Assembly: GCA_963704975.1 (NCBI GenBank)
Contig: CAVPIK010000014.1
Location: 124,001 to 188,000 of the forward strand
Source: JAGNDO01 sp963704975
Lineage (GTDB): Bacteria; Chloroflexota; Anaerolineae; Caldilineales; Caldilineaceae
Direction of reading: 5' to 3'
Length of the DNA: 64,000 bases
The notes beneath the pieces are model-generated. The model did no database searches. It was not told the DNA's origin and saw only the letters and a program-made list of their open reading frames with translations. The stretch's first letter is position 1. Every line of letters begins with the position of its first letter. The position numbers and the translations under genes are program-made. This document shows, in pieces, positions 1 to 12,600 of this stretch.

Positions 1-1
1 G

Positions 2-337
2 CGCTGGGCCCCCATTGTCTACGAGACCATCTTCGAGATCACCAAGCGCCGGGTGCCGGGCCATGCCCTGGTCCTGCCCGGCCACTATGCCAGCCCGGAC
101 GAGGCCAACGCCGCCGGGATCTTCGCCAAGCCCCTGGACGCCCTCTTCCAAGAAAATGTCCATCTTCAACACAACGAGCGGGCCGACTTCATCAACTTCG
201 TCCTCAGCCACCTGCCCAAAATGCCCGAACAGTACATCGAGATCAAGCGGGTCAACGGCGGTCTCTCCCATCCCACGTTGGATGAGGCGGACGAGCTGGA
301 GTTGGGGAAGAATATTTGTGCGCTGTCGGGCGTGTAG
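2..337 (+). CDS. MBL-fold metallo-hydrolase, C-terminal part (persulfide dioxygenase/glyoxalase II-like)
   Basis: The frame is open from the first bases of the window to TAG at 335-337, so the gene is cut off on its 5' side. The visible 111 residues contain the motif VLPGHYAS, which fits the late metal-binding GH motif of metallo-beta-lactamase-fold hydrolases. A helical tail follows with the segment IEIKRVNGG, as in the C-termini of persulfide dioxygenase and hydroxyacylglutathione hydrolase homologues. The next genes are TusA and DsrE, which makes a role in persulfide or sulfane-sulfur handling likely. The early HxHxDH metal motif lies outside the window, so the exact subfamily cannot be fixed. 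Family call is from sequence pattern; the sulfur role is inferred from context. Confidence 0.6.
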   Translation, partial: RWAPIVYETIFEITKRRVPGHALVLPGHYASPDEANAAGIFAKPLDALFQENVHLQHNERADFINFVLSHLPKMPEQYIEIKRVNGGLSHPTLDEADELELGKNICALSGV

Positions 338-453
338 GTGAAGGGGTGAGCGGGAGAAGGGGAGACAAGGAGACGATCGCCCCAATCCCAATCCCCAATC
401 CCCACCACCACACCAATCAACCAATCAACATTTTCCCAAAAGGAAACCCAACC
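338..453. repeat. Iterated-word spacer upstream of tusA
   Basis: This gap is built of near-tandem words: GTGAAGGGGTGAGCGGG, then CCAATCCCAATCCCCAATCCCC, read here as three overlapping short words, then CAATCAACCAATCAAC. It ends in an AAAGGAAACCCA stretch that may supply the ribosome binding site for the next gene. The same style of spacer recurs all over the window. Confidence 0.6.
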
Positions 454-708
454 ATGACCACACTCACCGTCGATCAAGAATTGGATGTCCAGGGCCTCAA
501 CTGTCCCATGCCTTTGGTGAAGGCGCGCCAGGCGATTATGAAGATGGAGGTCAGCCAGGTGCTCAAGGTGATCAGCACGGACCGGGGCAGCGTGGCCGAT
601 TTCCAGGGCTGGGCCAAGACTGCCCGCAATGTGGATCTGCTGGAGCAGGCCGAAGAGGCCGCCGCCGGCAAGACGTTGTACACCCATTTTGTGCAGCGCA
701 CGAAGTAG
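454..708 (+). CDS. tusA: TusA-family sulfur carrier protein
   Basis: An 84-residue soluble protein with the TusA signature LNCPMPLVKARQAI near the N-terminus. Cys17 in the CPMP motif is the expected persulfide-carrying residue, and the later FxxWAKxxxxxL segment is also typical. The start ATG at 454 follows AAAGGAAACCCAACC and gives the normal family length. TusA proteins accept sulfur as a cysteine persulfide and hand it to partners such as DsrE- and TusE-type proteins. It sits 50 bp upstream of a DsrE-type gene and just before a molybdoenzyme, so here it probably serves dissimilatory sulfur traffic rather than tRNA thiolation. That last point is inference. Confidence 0.9.
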   Translation: MTTLTVDQELDVQGLNCPMPLVKARQAIMKMEVSQVLKVISTDRGSVADFQGWAKTARNVDLLEQAEEAAAGKTLYTHFVQRTK

Positions 709-758
709 TTCACAACCCCGTCTCATCGCCGAAATGCTATCCAAAAGGAAACCCACCC

Positions 759-1343
759 ATGACCGTCGCCACCCTGCCCACAGTGAACGCCCTCGCCCTC
801 GACTATCCCGCCAAGATGGAAGAGCGCTTGGCCTTTTTAGAGTCCCGCATCGAAGAGTTGGAAGAGCGTATGCCCAAGGACAAGGTCACCATGGTGGTCT
901 TCTCCGGGGAGATGGACCGGGTCTTTGCCGCCTTCATCATCGCCACGGGCGCGGCGGCCATGGGCCAGGAAGTCTCCATGTTCTTCACCTTCTGGGGGCT
1001 GAACGCTCTGCGTCAACAGCGGCTCTTTGACGGCAAGACCCTGCCCGAAAAGATGCTTTCCATCATGACCCCGTCCAGCACCCAGACCATGGGCGTCAGC
1101 AACCTCAACTTCTTCGGGGCCGGTTCCAGGCTCATGCGCCAGATGATGGCCAAGAAGAATGTGGAGTCCGTCGAGGGGCTGATCGACCTGTGCGAGGAGA
1201 TGGGCGTGCGCATGGTCAGTTGCGAGATGAGCCGGGACGTCCTGGGCATCAACCCCGCCGAAATGCGCACCGGCGTCGAAACCGGCGGCGTCGCCACCTA
1301 TCTGGCCGACGCGTTGGAGAGCCGGGTGACGTTGTTTATTTAG
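759..1343 (+). CDS. DsrE/DsrF/DrsH-like sulfur-relay protein
   Basis: 194 residues. A predicted coiled stretch (about residues 20-40, LESRIEELEERM) precedes a DsrE-type fold with VVFSGEMDRVFAAFIIATGAAAMG and SMFFTFWGLNAL. The conserved Cys lies in the motif MVSCEMSRDVLGI near residue 147, the position that carries persulfide in DsrE2-type proteins. The start ATG at 759 follows AAAAGGAAACCCACCC, the same leader as tusA, so the two genes look like one operon. A second, shorter DsrE relative lies at 61613-62077. Role: sulfur shuttling with TusA (family knowledge); the specific donor and acceptor are unknown. Confidence 0.85.
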   Translation: MTVATLPTVNALALDYPAKMEERLAFLESRIEELEERMPKDKVTMVVFSGEMDRVFAAFIIATGAAAMGQEVSMFFTFWGLNALRQQRLFDGKTLPEKMLSIMTPSSTQTMGVSNLNFFGAGSRLMRQMMAKKNVESVEGLIDLCEEMGVRMVSCEMSRDVLGINPAEMRTGVETGGVATYLADALESRVTLFI

Positions 1344-1364
1344 ATCGAGGGGGCGAGGGGCGAG

Positions 1365-1412
1365 ATTGCGAGGGGCGAGGTTCATCGCACATCGAACCTC
1401 GCCCCTCGCAAT
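1365..1412. terminator. Perfect inverted repeat made of GCGAGGGGCGAG words
   Basis: Arms 1366-1383 and 1394-1411 are exact reverse complements with a 10-nt loop. They are composed of the iterated word GCGAGGGGCGAGG, which also appears just upstream at about 1347-1365. The hairpin lies after the dsrE stop and could end that transcript, but there is no clear T tract. Confidence 0.55.
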
Positions 1413-1563
1413 TCGGCCGCCTCGTGCCCATTCGCCCCTCAGCCAACATTGAACCAGAACCCAAACTGGCGTACAATAGAACCAACCCACCACCCAATCT
1501 CCATCGCCCACACGCAATTCAACAAATCCACAAATCAACCAACCTCAAACCGGGACCCTGCCC
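1413..1563. other. Gap with iterated CAAATC/CAACC words
   Basis: No gene seen. The second half (about 1480-1556) is a degenerate run of ACCCACCACCCAATC, CAACAAATCC and ACAAATCAACC words before the next start codon at 1564. Confidence 0.4.
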
Positions 1564-3277
<1,714 letters not shown>

Positions 3278-3357
3278 AGCGAGATGCGTGATGCGAGACT
3301 GCGACACATGAACGCAACTCGCATTCGCAACTCGCATCTCGCACGGAGAAACCGACC
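3278..3357. repeat. GCGAGATGCGAG word hairpin between nrfD-like gene and molybdoenzyme
   Basis: The forward words GCGAGATGCGTGATGCGAG are followed by the reverse words CGCATTCGCAACTCGCATCTCGC, so the spacer can fold on itself. It ends with CACGGAGAAACCGACC ahead of the ATG at 3358, and the GGAG probably serves as ribosome binding site. Confidence 0.6.
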
Positions 3358-6388
<3,031 letters not shown>

Positions 6389-6389
6389 C

Positions 6390-6771
6390 GTGAGTGGTGA
6401 TTCTGTTAATTGGACCGGTGTACCAGAGAAAGGAACCAAGGAGATGCCAAGCGAAAAAAGAAAAAGTCGGCACAGATTCTGTGAATTGGACCGCTGTGCC
6501 AAAGGAAGGACAGGCCAAAGCCGCCCCAGCGGACAAGGGTGCGCCGTGGGCACGGATTCGGTCAACTGGACCGCGTGCCGGGCGAAGAGGCCAAAGCCAA
6601 GCCTACCGCCGGTGAGGAGATCGGTACCGACTCGGTCAATTGGACCGGTGCTGCCGGAGGAAGAGGCCAAAGCCAAACCCACCGCCAAGCCAGCCGCTCG
6701 GCACCGATTCGGTCAACTGGACCAGTGTGCCAGGGGATGAGTCCAAGGCCAAGCCCACCACCAAAAAGTAG
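6390..6771 (+). CDS. Tandem-repeat peptide (five GTDSVNWTxVP units), frameshifted; possible tail of the molybdoenzyme
   Basis: Five copies of a ~25-residue unit begin near 6396, 6469, 6549, 6623 and 6700. The core is DSVNWT(G/A/S)VP, followed by an E/K/A/P-rich spacer (EEEAKAKPTAKPA). The last unit runs to TAG at 6769. The units differ mostly at third codon positions (GATTCT/GATTCG/GACTCG; GTTAAT/GTGAAT/GTCAAC/GTCAAT), which indicates that the protein sequence is under selection. Yet every unit lies in a different frame from the one before, so the stretch needs about four indel corrections. A GTG at 6390 could start a separate peptide. Alternatively one more indel would fuse it to the molybdoenzyme, whose stop is at 6386-6388. 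I do not recognise the repeat and give no function. Confidence 0.5.
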
Positions 6772-6795
6772 GGACAGGTTTCAAATCTGTCCCCA
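6772..6795. terminator. GGGACAGGTTT hairpin
   Basis: GGGACAG at 6772 pairs with CTGTCCC at about 6788-6794 immediately behind the stop of the repeat gene. The same hairpin sequence recurs at 23188-23210, so it is a dispersed element as well as a likely terminator. Confidence 0.55.
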
Positions 6796-6901
6796 CGGCG
6801 GTTAACCAGATGATCAAAAAACGGGCAGGGGATCGATACAATGATGTATCCCTCCCCTGCCCATTCGCTTGTCACCAATCATCCACCAACCCATCAACCG
6901 C

Positions 6902-7309
6902 TCAGCAGTCCTTCGCCGTCCGCATCATGTGATACACAATATCCGCCGTCGAAAGCACCGCCATGGGCCATAGTTTGCCCTCTTCCTCCTGGACCGCCAC
7001 GACCCGGTGGATGTGCTTTTCCACCAGCAGGCGCATGACCGTGTCCAAGCTGTCTTCCGTGCTGACCGTGACCACGCCCCGGGCCATATAGTCGCTCACC
7101 AAGAGCTTGCGCCAACAATCACTGTCTACGCAGGCCCGCATTAGGTCCGTGCGGGTGATGATGCCTTCCAGATAGCCCTCTTCATCCACCACCACCAGGC
7201 AACTGATGTCCCGGTCTGCCATCTGGTTGGCGGCATCGCCCACAAGGGTATTGGCTTGGCAGGAAAAGACACCAAATCGTTTGGCTTCCAACACGGACAG
7301 ATTTTTCAT
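6902..7309 (-). CDS. Protein with two CBS domains
   Basis: About 135 residues from the preferred start MKNLSVLEAK at 7309, which has GGAGCTTGTC just upstream; a start at 7354 is possible but has no such site. Two CBS modules fill the protein: one around FSCQANTLVGDAANQMADRDISCLVVVDEEGYLEGIITRTDLMRA, described here by its end motif GIITRTDLM, and a second ending in AVLSTADIV. CBS pairs bind adenosine nucleotides and act as sensors. With no catalytic domain attached the partner is unknown. It faces the repeat peptide and diverges from the TorD-like gene. Confidence 0.85.
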   Translation of the reverse strand: MKNLSVLEAKRFGVFSCQANTLVGDAANQMADRDISCLVVVDEEGYLEGIITRTDLMRACVDSDCWRKLLVSDYMARGVVTVSTEDSLDTVMRLLVEKHIHRVVAVQEEEGKLWPMAVLSTADIVYHMMRTAKDC

Positions 7310-7410
7310 GACAAGCTCCAGAGATGTGGGTAGAAAGCATCGATTGAAAGCCATTATACCCTAGCCTGTCCAAAGTGTGAACCCTCAAAACCGACCAAAA
7401 CGGAGATCCT

Positions 7411-8424
7411 GTGACCTCACCCTACGAACTGGCCCTGGCCCGCAGCCACGGCTACGATTTTCTCGGCCAACTCTGGCTCCACGGCCTCACCCCGGACATG
7501 ATCGGCATGGTGATCCAGGTGCCTGAACTGGCCGCCGCCCTGAGCGAGGCCCCGGCAGATTTCGACGATCTCGCCGCCACCCATCAACAGATCCTGGGCT
7601 TTGACGTCTTCCCCTTCCAAAGCATCTTTCTGGACCCCTCCGGTCTGCTGGGCGGCGCGCAGACCGACCGGGTGCTCCACGCCTACGCCGCGGCCGGCTT
7701 CGACTTCGCCACCGCGGACACCGCCGGGGATCACATCGGCCACCAACTGGCCTTCCTCGCCTTCCTCTGCGGGGCCGAGGCCGACGCCTGGGAGGATGGC
7801 CTGCCCGCCACGGCCCAACGCATCCAGGGCTTGGCCGCCGACTTCCTTCACGCCCATCTCCTGCGCTGGATTGCGCCCCTCACCTTGGCCGTGAAGCAGC
7901 AAGGACAACCCTTTTACACCGCTTTGGCAGAGTTGACCCTCTCTCAGGTCGCCGACCATGCGAGCGAACAAGCAGCGGGCGCGGTCCAGGACCTGCTGGC
8001 CCCAGCCCCCAGCTTCGTCCTCCCCACCCCGCCGGATCTCTTGGCCGACGCAAAGACCAGCCTCAAGGACATCGCCGAGCACCTCCTGCGCCCGGTCCAC
8101 AGCGGCCTCACCCTCAGCCGGGACGACCTCACCCGCCTCAGCCGCAGCCTGGACCTGCCCCGGGGCTTCGGGGATCGGGTGCAGATGCTCACCAACCTCA
8201 TGCGGGCCGCGGTGACCTATGGGTTGTGGGAAAAGTTGATCGGAAATTTGCGAGAGGTGGGGGCAGATTGGCAGACCGCATACAACGCCGTGGGCGCAGA
8301 GTCTCCTGCCCTGGCCGAGTTTGTGCGTCCGTGGGCGGGGCAGGTGGAGCGCACCATCGGGCTGCTGGATCAGATTGCCCAACATAGCCTTGGGGAGTTA
8401 GATCCCACTCAACAAACGTCCTGA
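7411..8424 (+). CDS. TorD/DmsD-like molybdoenzyme chaperone with C-terminal extension
   Basis: 337 residues, all alpha by appearance. The first ~200 residues match TorD/NarJ-type chaperones, with the features FPFQSIFLDPSGLLGG and DHIGHQLAFLAFLC in the usual order. The family is normally about 200-220 residues, so about 120 residues are extra. The GTG start at 7411 follows CGGAGATCCT. Chaperones of this family insert cofactor into, and proof-read, DMSO-reductase-type enzymes. The only such enzyme in the window is the one at 3358-6388, which is the likely client. The divergent CBS gene separates the two. Family call is moderately sure; the client assignment is inference. Confidence 0.7.
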   Translation: MTSPYELALARSHGYDFLGQLWLHGLTPDMIGMVIQVPELAAALSEAPADFDDLAATHQQILGFDVFPFQSIFLDPSGLLGGAQTDRVLHAYAAAGFDFATADTAGDHIGHQLAFLAFLCGAEADAWEDGLPATAQRIQGLAADFLHAHLLRWIAPLTLAVKQQGQPFYTALAELTLSQVADHASEQAAGAVQDLLAPAPSFVLPTPPDLLADAKTSLKDIAEHLLRPVHSGLTLSRDDLTRLSRSLDLPRGFGDRVQMLTNLMRAAVTYGLWEKLIGNLREVGADWQTAYNAVGAESPALAEFVRPWAGQVERTIGLLDQIAQHSLGELDPTQQTS

Positions 8425-8444
8425 CGCCCACCTCATCCCTCACC

Positions 8445-8498
8445 GCTTTCCGGAAGCTTAACTCCGATCCTCCGTTAACCGACCACCTTCCGGAAAGC
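8445..8498. terminator. Inverted repeat between convergent genes
   Basis: GCTTTCCGGAAG at 8445-8456 is exactly complementary to CTTCCGGAAAGC at 8487-8498, with a 30-nt loop. It lies between the ends of the TorD-like gene and the oppositely oriented nitroreductase gene, so it may stop both. Confidence 0.5.
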
Positions 8499-8512
8499 TC
8501 GCCTACCGCGAA

Positions 8513-9181
8513 CTATAGAAACGTCGCAATCTCCCCCAACGGCTTCTTCCCAATCACCGGCACCTCCGCCCCCGCCGCCGGATAGCCCACCACCAGCAGC
8601 AAAAACGGCTTCTCATTCACCGGACGCCCCAAGATCTGATTCAGAAACTTCATGGGGCTGGGCGTGTGGGTGAGGGTGGCCAAGCCCGCATGATGCAGGG
8701 CCGCAATCAAAAAGCCCACGGCAATCCCCACGGACTCCTGGACGTAGTAGTGCTTCACCTTCCCCCCGTCCGGCCCCACCCCGTAGGATTGGCCAAAGAC
8801 CGCAATCAAATAGGGCGCGGTCTCCAAAAAGGGCTTGGACGCGTCCGTGCCCAGGGGAGCCAAGGCCGCCAGCCACTCCTCGGACGCCCGACCGGCGTAG
8901 AATTCCCGCTCCTCCTCCTCCGCCGCCTCCCGGATCTGGCGCTTGATGGCCGGGTCCGCCACCGCCACGAAGTGCCAGGGCTGCATGTTGGCCCCATTGG
9001 GCGCGGTCCCCGCCGCCCGCAGACAGTCCTCGATCACACCTCGATTCACCGCCCGCTCCGAGAAATCCCGCACGGTCCGCCGCCGCTTGATCTCCGCGTA
9101 AAAATCCGCCGCTCTCTCTTTCATCTCCTCTGGCGAAAACTCGACATAACCGGAAAGGGATTCATGGTTGGGCTTGGGCAT
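8513..9181 (-). CDS. Nitroreductase-family flavoprotein (iodotyrosine deiodinase/BluB-like branch)
   Basis: 222 residues, intact. The N-terminal FMN-phosphate motif RRRTVRDFSERAV and the following APNGANMQPWHFVAVADP match nitroreductase-fold proteins. HYYVQESVGIAVGFLIAALHHAGLATLTHTPSPM and the final GYPAAGAEVPVIGKKPL match the deiodinase-like branch, described here by shorter motifs ESVGIAVG and LTHTPSPM. These enzymes bind FMN and use NAD(P)H; the substrate is unknown. It stands alone, convergent with the TorD-like gene. Confidence 0.85.
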   Translation of the reverse strand: MPKPNHESLSGYVEFSPEEMKERAADFYAEIKRRRTVRDFSERAVNRGVIEDCLRAAGTAPNGANMQPWHFVAVADPAIKRQIREAAEEEEREFYAGRASEEWLAALAPLGTDASKPFLETAPYLIAVFGQSYGVGPDGGKVKHYYVQESVGIAVGFLIAALHHAGLATLTHTPSPMKFLNQILGRPVNEKPFLLLVVGYPAAGAEVPVIGKKPLGEIATFL

Positions 9182-9608
9182 GGATAGGTCCTTTCAAAAA
9201 TGGAACACGGATGAACCTAGGGGCGTGAATGGGTATCGTTTGTCCGGATCTGTTTGGGAAGAGCCGTATTGTAGAGGCAGTTTTGATTTTTTACGAATTT
9301 GGTCACCAAAATGGTTGACATTGGGTGTAGAATAGAAGGGTCCGTCGTTGTCCGATCCTGTTGACCGTCGAAACAGTGTCGAACCAAGCGTTGAGTAAAG
9401 CGATTCCCGGCTGAATCTGGTGTTCCTCTGTTCCTCTGTCCATCCGTTTCTGTTGATGTTTTCACTTCCTGTGCTCTGCATGTTTCTGAGCGACCGGTCG
9501 AACCATCGTCAAGAACATGCCCCGTCCGCCCACCCATCACCCTTTACATTGATCGCTTGTCCGTCCAAAGATGAATTGACAATTCGACTGATTCAAAGGA
9601 GATGAACC
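9182..9608. other. Long gap upstream of the secreted 1363-residue protein
   Basis: No credible gene on either strand. It contains words such as AACACGGATGAACC and TGTTCCTCTGTTCCTCTGTCC that resemble the iterated spacers elsewhere, and TTCAAAGGAGATGAACC gives the ribosome binding site for the gene at 9609. Confidence 0.4.
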
Positions 9609-12600
9609 ATGAAACCTCGATCGAAGCTATTTGTTGCGGGCCTGCTTCTGGCCTTGTTGGCCTTGAGCATGACGGCAATCAGCGCCCAAACCCAAGCGCG
9701 TCCTGCATCCGATACGGATGCCTATCCTCCCCCCAACCCAAATACCGTCTATGTGGACCAGAGCTTTCTGGCGACCGAACATGGCACAGTGGATGCCCCG
9801 TTCCGCACCATCGCCGCTGGGATCAACGCAGTTGCAAACGATGGCCTGGTGCTCGTCGCACCCGGCACCTATGTTGAAAATCTTGTCATCGGCAAGAGTC
9901 TGACCCTGCGGGGTAGCGGCTTGGATGTCACCACCATCGACGGTGGCGGAAAGGGCAATACGATTTCGGTTGACAGAAAAGCTGGTCTGACCGTTTCGGT
10001 GGAGCACTTTCGCATCACCGGAGCGGGCAGTGATTCGGCGAACTCTGATGCCGGGTTGAAGAGTTACCCCGGCAGTACGCTCTATGCACGATGGAACTGG
10101 TTCACCGGCAACGGGCTGATGGGGGTTATCAGCTACGGGCCGGACATCATCGCGCGCAATCTGTTCAGCAACAATGGCAACAACCAAGGCGGCGGCTACG
10201 CCATCTGGGCCAGCGAGGATTCCTCGGCCAAGATCTATAACAACACCGTGCGCCAAACATCCCTGGGCGACACGGGGACAAATCGCGTGGGCACGGGTAT
10301 CGCCATCTACAACAGCGCCGTGCAGGCGGATATCCGCAACAATATCATCAGCGATGCCTTCCGGGGCATTTGGGTGCTCTTCCCCACGGTCACCCCCCAA
10401 TCCATGGCAGACTACAACATCCTGTGGAACAACAACACGAACTACGATGGCCTTGCCCCAGGGGCCTACGACCAGTTGGTCGACCCGAAACTGACCACGA
10501 CCAGCTATCTCGACACCGGCTCCCCGGCCATCAACATGGGAGACCCCGCCGCCAGCTTCAAGGATCGAGATGGCACCACCAACGATGTGGGCATGCGCCA
10601 ACTCTATATCACCTCCCCGGTCAATCCGGTCCGATACGGCAACTTCGCCACAGTGGCGGATCGCCAGCCCCTGGGGTTGGCGGCCTTTGGCGGCAGTGCT
10701 GTGTGGATGTCCAGCTATTACTACGACACGGGCATCTATCGTCTGGATGCGGCCAACGGCGATCCCCGCCAGACTCTGCTGCCGGCAGGGGTCGGCCCGT
10801 CTCGCTATGGCGGTCTGACCTATGACAATGCCGGGGGTATTCTCTATCACGCCAACATCTACGGCGAGGGCATCCAGAAGATCGACCCCGGCACGGGCAA
10901 TGTCATGATGACGCTGCCCTTCGCCGTCAAGAGCGGCGGGGATCTGGCCTTCGACGGCACGAACCTGTGGCAAGCCGCGGGCGGATGGCCCGATCCCAAG
11001 CTCTATAAGATAGACGCCGCCACGGGCGCAACCCTGGACAGCTTTGTCAGCCCTGTTCCCGGCCAGACCCAAACCTTCGGCCTGGCCTATGCCAACAGCG
11101 CCCTGTGGCTGAGCAAAGATACCCGCATCTACAAGATCAACCCGACCACCCAGTCCATCATCTGCTCCTTCGCAGGGCCGATGGCAGACATGCGCGGGCT
11201 GGCCTTCCTGCCCGGCTACGACATGATGGCCAGCAGCTTCGATTTGGATCGGGTCATGCGCTTTGATCTGCCGGAAAGCTGCAACGAAAACACCCAGCCG
11301 GCCAATCCCATCACGGTCAATTGGTCGCCCAAGGGGCCTCACACCTTCAAGACGCAGCCGATCTACAGCAACGAAGCGATCTGTAGCCCACGCGCAGATT
11401 GGCAGGATGCCACGTTGAACGTTGGGGATCTCTTGCCCAAGACCACGGGCGGCACCATCCGGGGCACGCGTCTGTTGTTGCCCGACAGCAACATCCCTCT
11501 GGATGGCACAGGGCTGTCCGGGCCTGCCCTCACCAAATGTGGCAACGGGCTGTGGGCCGTCTGGTCCCCCAGACCGGCAAGTTGGGCCAACGGCTTGGGC
11601 GTCCTGCTCTTTGACTGGAACCCGCCCCGCACGCCGGGCATTACCCTGGTTTGGGAGGGGCAGAAGGGCGAGACCCAGACCCTGCGCTTCCAGCACCGGG
11701 TGGCCAACGAACCCATCTGTGAAGCTCGGCCCAAGGACTGGTCAAACCTGGTCATGCAATCCGGGGACTACCTGCCTGTGGTGTCGAACCCCGATTCCCA
11801 GACCGCCAACTTCAGCGGTGTGCGGCTCAACCTGGCCCCTGGGGACAGCTTGAAAGCGTTGGAACTGGATGGCAATACCCAACTGACGGACTGCGGCGGC
11901 GGCCTGTGGGTGCTCTGGTCCAACAGCCCGGCCAACTTCGCCAAGGCCTATGGCAGCATCTCGGCCACCTGGGCAGCCCTGCCCACGGGCCAGATCAGCC
12001 TCAAGTTCCTGGGCGTCGGCGCTGGGGAAGAACACCCTGTGCAGTGGCAGCCGATTTTGGCAGGCCAATCAGCCTGTGTCGCCCAGGAGAAGTGGAACCA
12101 GATCAACGCACAGCCCAACGGCAAACTGCCCCTGGGGGATGGCGTGGGCATCCGTCTGCGTCTACCGGACGCAGATTCTCTGCTCACCAGCCTGCGGCTG
12201 CAGAACGTCTATGTACGGGACTGCGGTCGAGGAGACTATGCCATTCTGGCCAACTCCCGCCCCCAATGGAGTTCGGTGATCGGTGCCATCGTCATCGACT
12301 GGTCGGTCTTCTATCTGGATCTGGACTGTGTATGGTTCCAGAATACAGAGACCGTGGACCACAGCCGGGAGCGCTCGTCCCATCTTTGGTGCCGAAATGA
12401 CGGCACGGTGACCGCGTACTACGAAGCGGGCGGCTCCGTCACCCGTACGGTCAGCAGCGGATATACCAGCATCCCTGCCGGGGTCAATCGAGTGCGGCCC
12501 GGCAGCCTCTTCGCCACGGATCTGACGGCCACCCTGCACGATCCCCTGGCCATCAAGATCCACTTTGTGCCGGTCAATCTGGTGGACGTGGGCATCTCTG

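Noticed and set aside
166..756. Long open frame on the minus strand opposite tusA
   Set aside because: It overlaps the clear TusA gene and the word spacer; composition is that of an antisense shadow of a GC-rich gene.
6396..6771. CRISPR-like or non-coding satellite reading of the DSVNWT repeats
   Set aside because: Differences between units fall mainly at third codon positions of the same peptide, which points to coding sequence.
9627..11696. 689-residue open frame on the minus strand
   Set aside because: It lies fully opposite the secreted 1363-residue protein, whose signal peptide, domains and motifs are convincing; the antisense frame has no recognisable motif.
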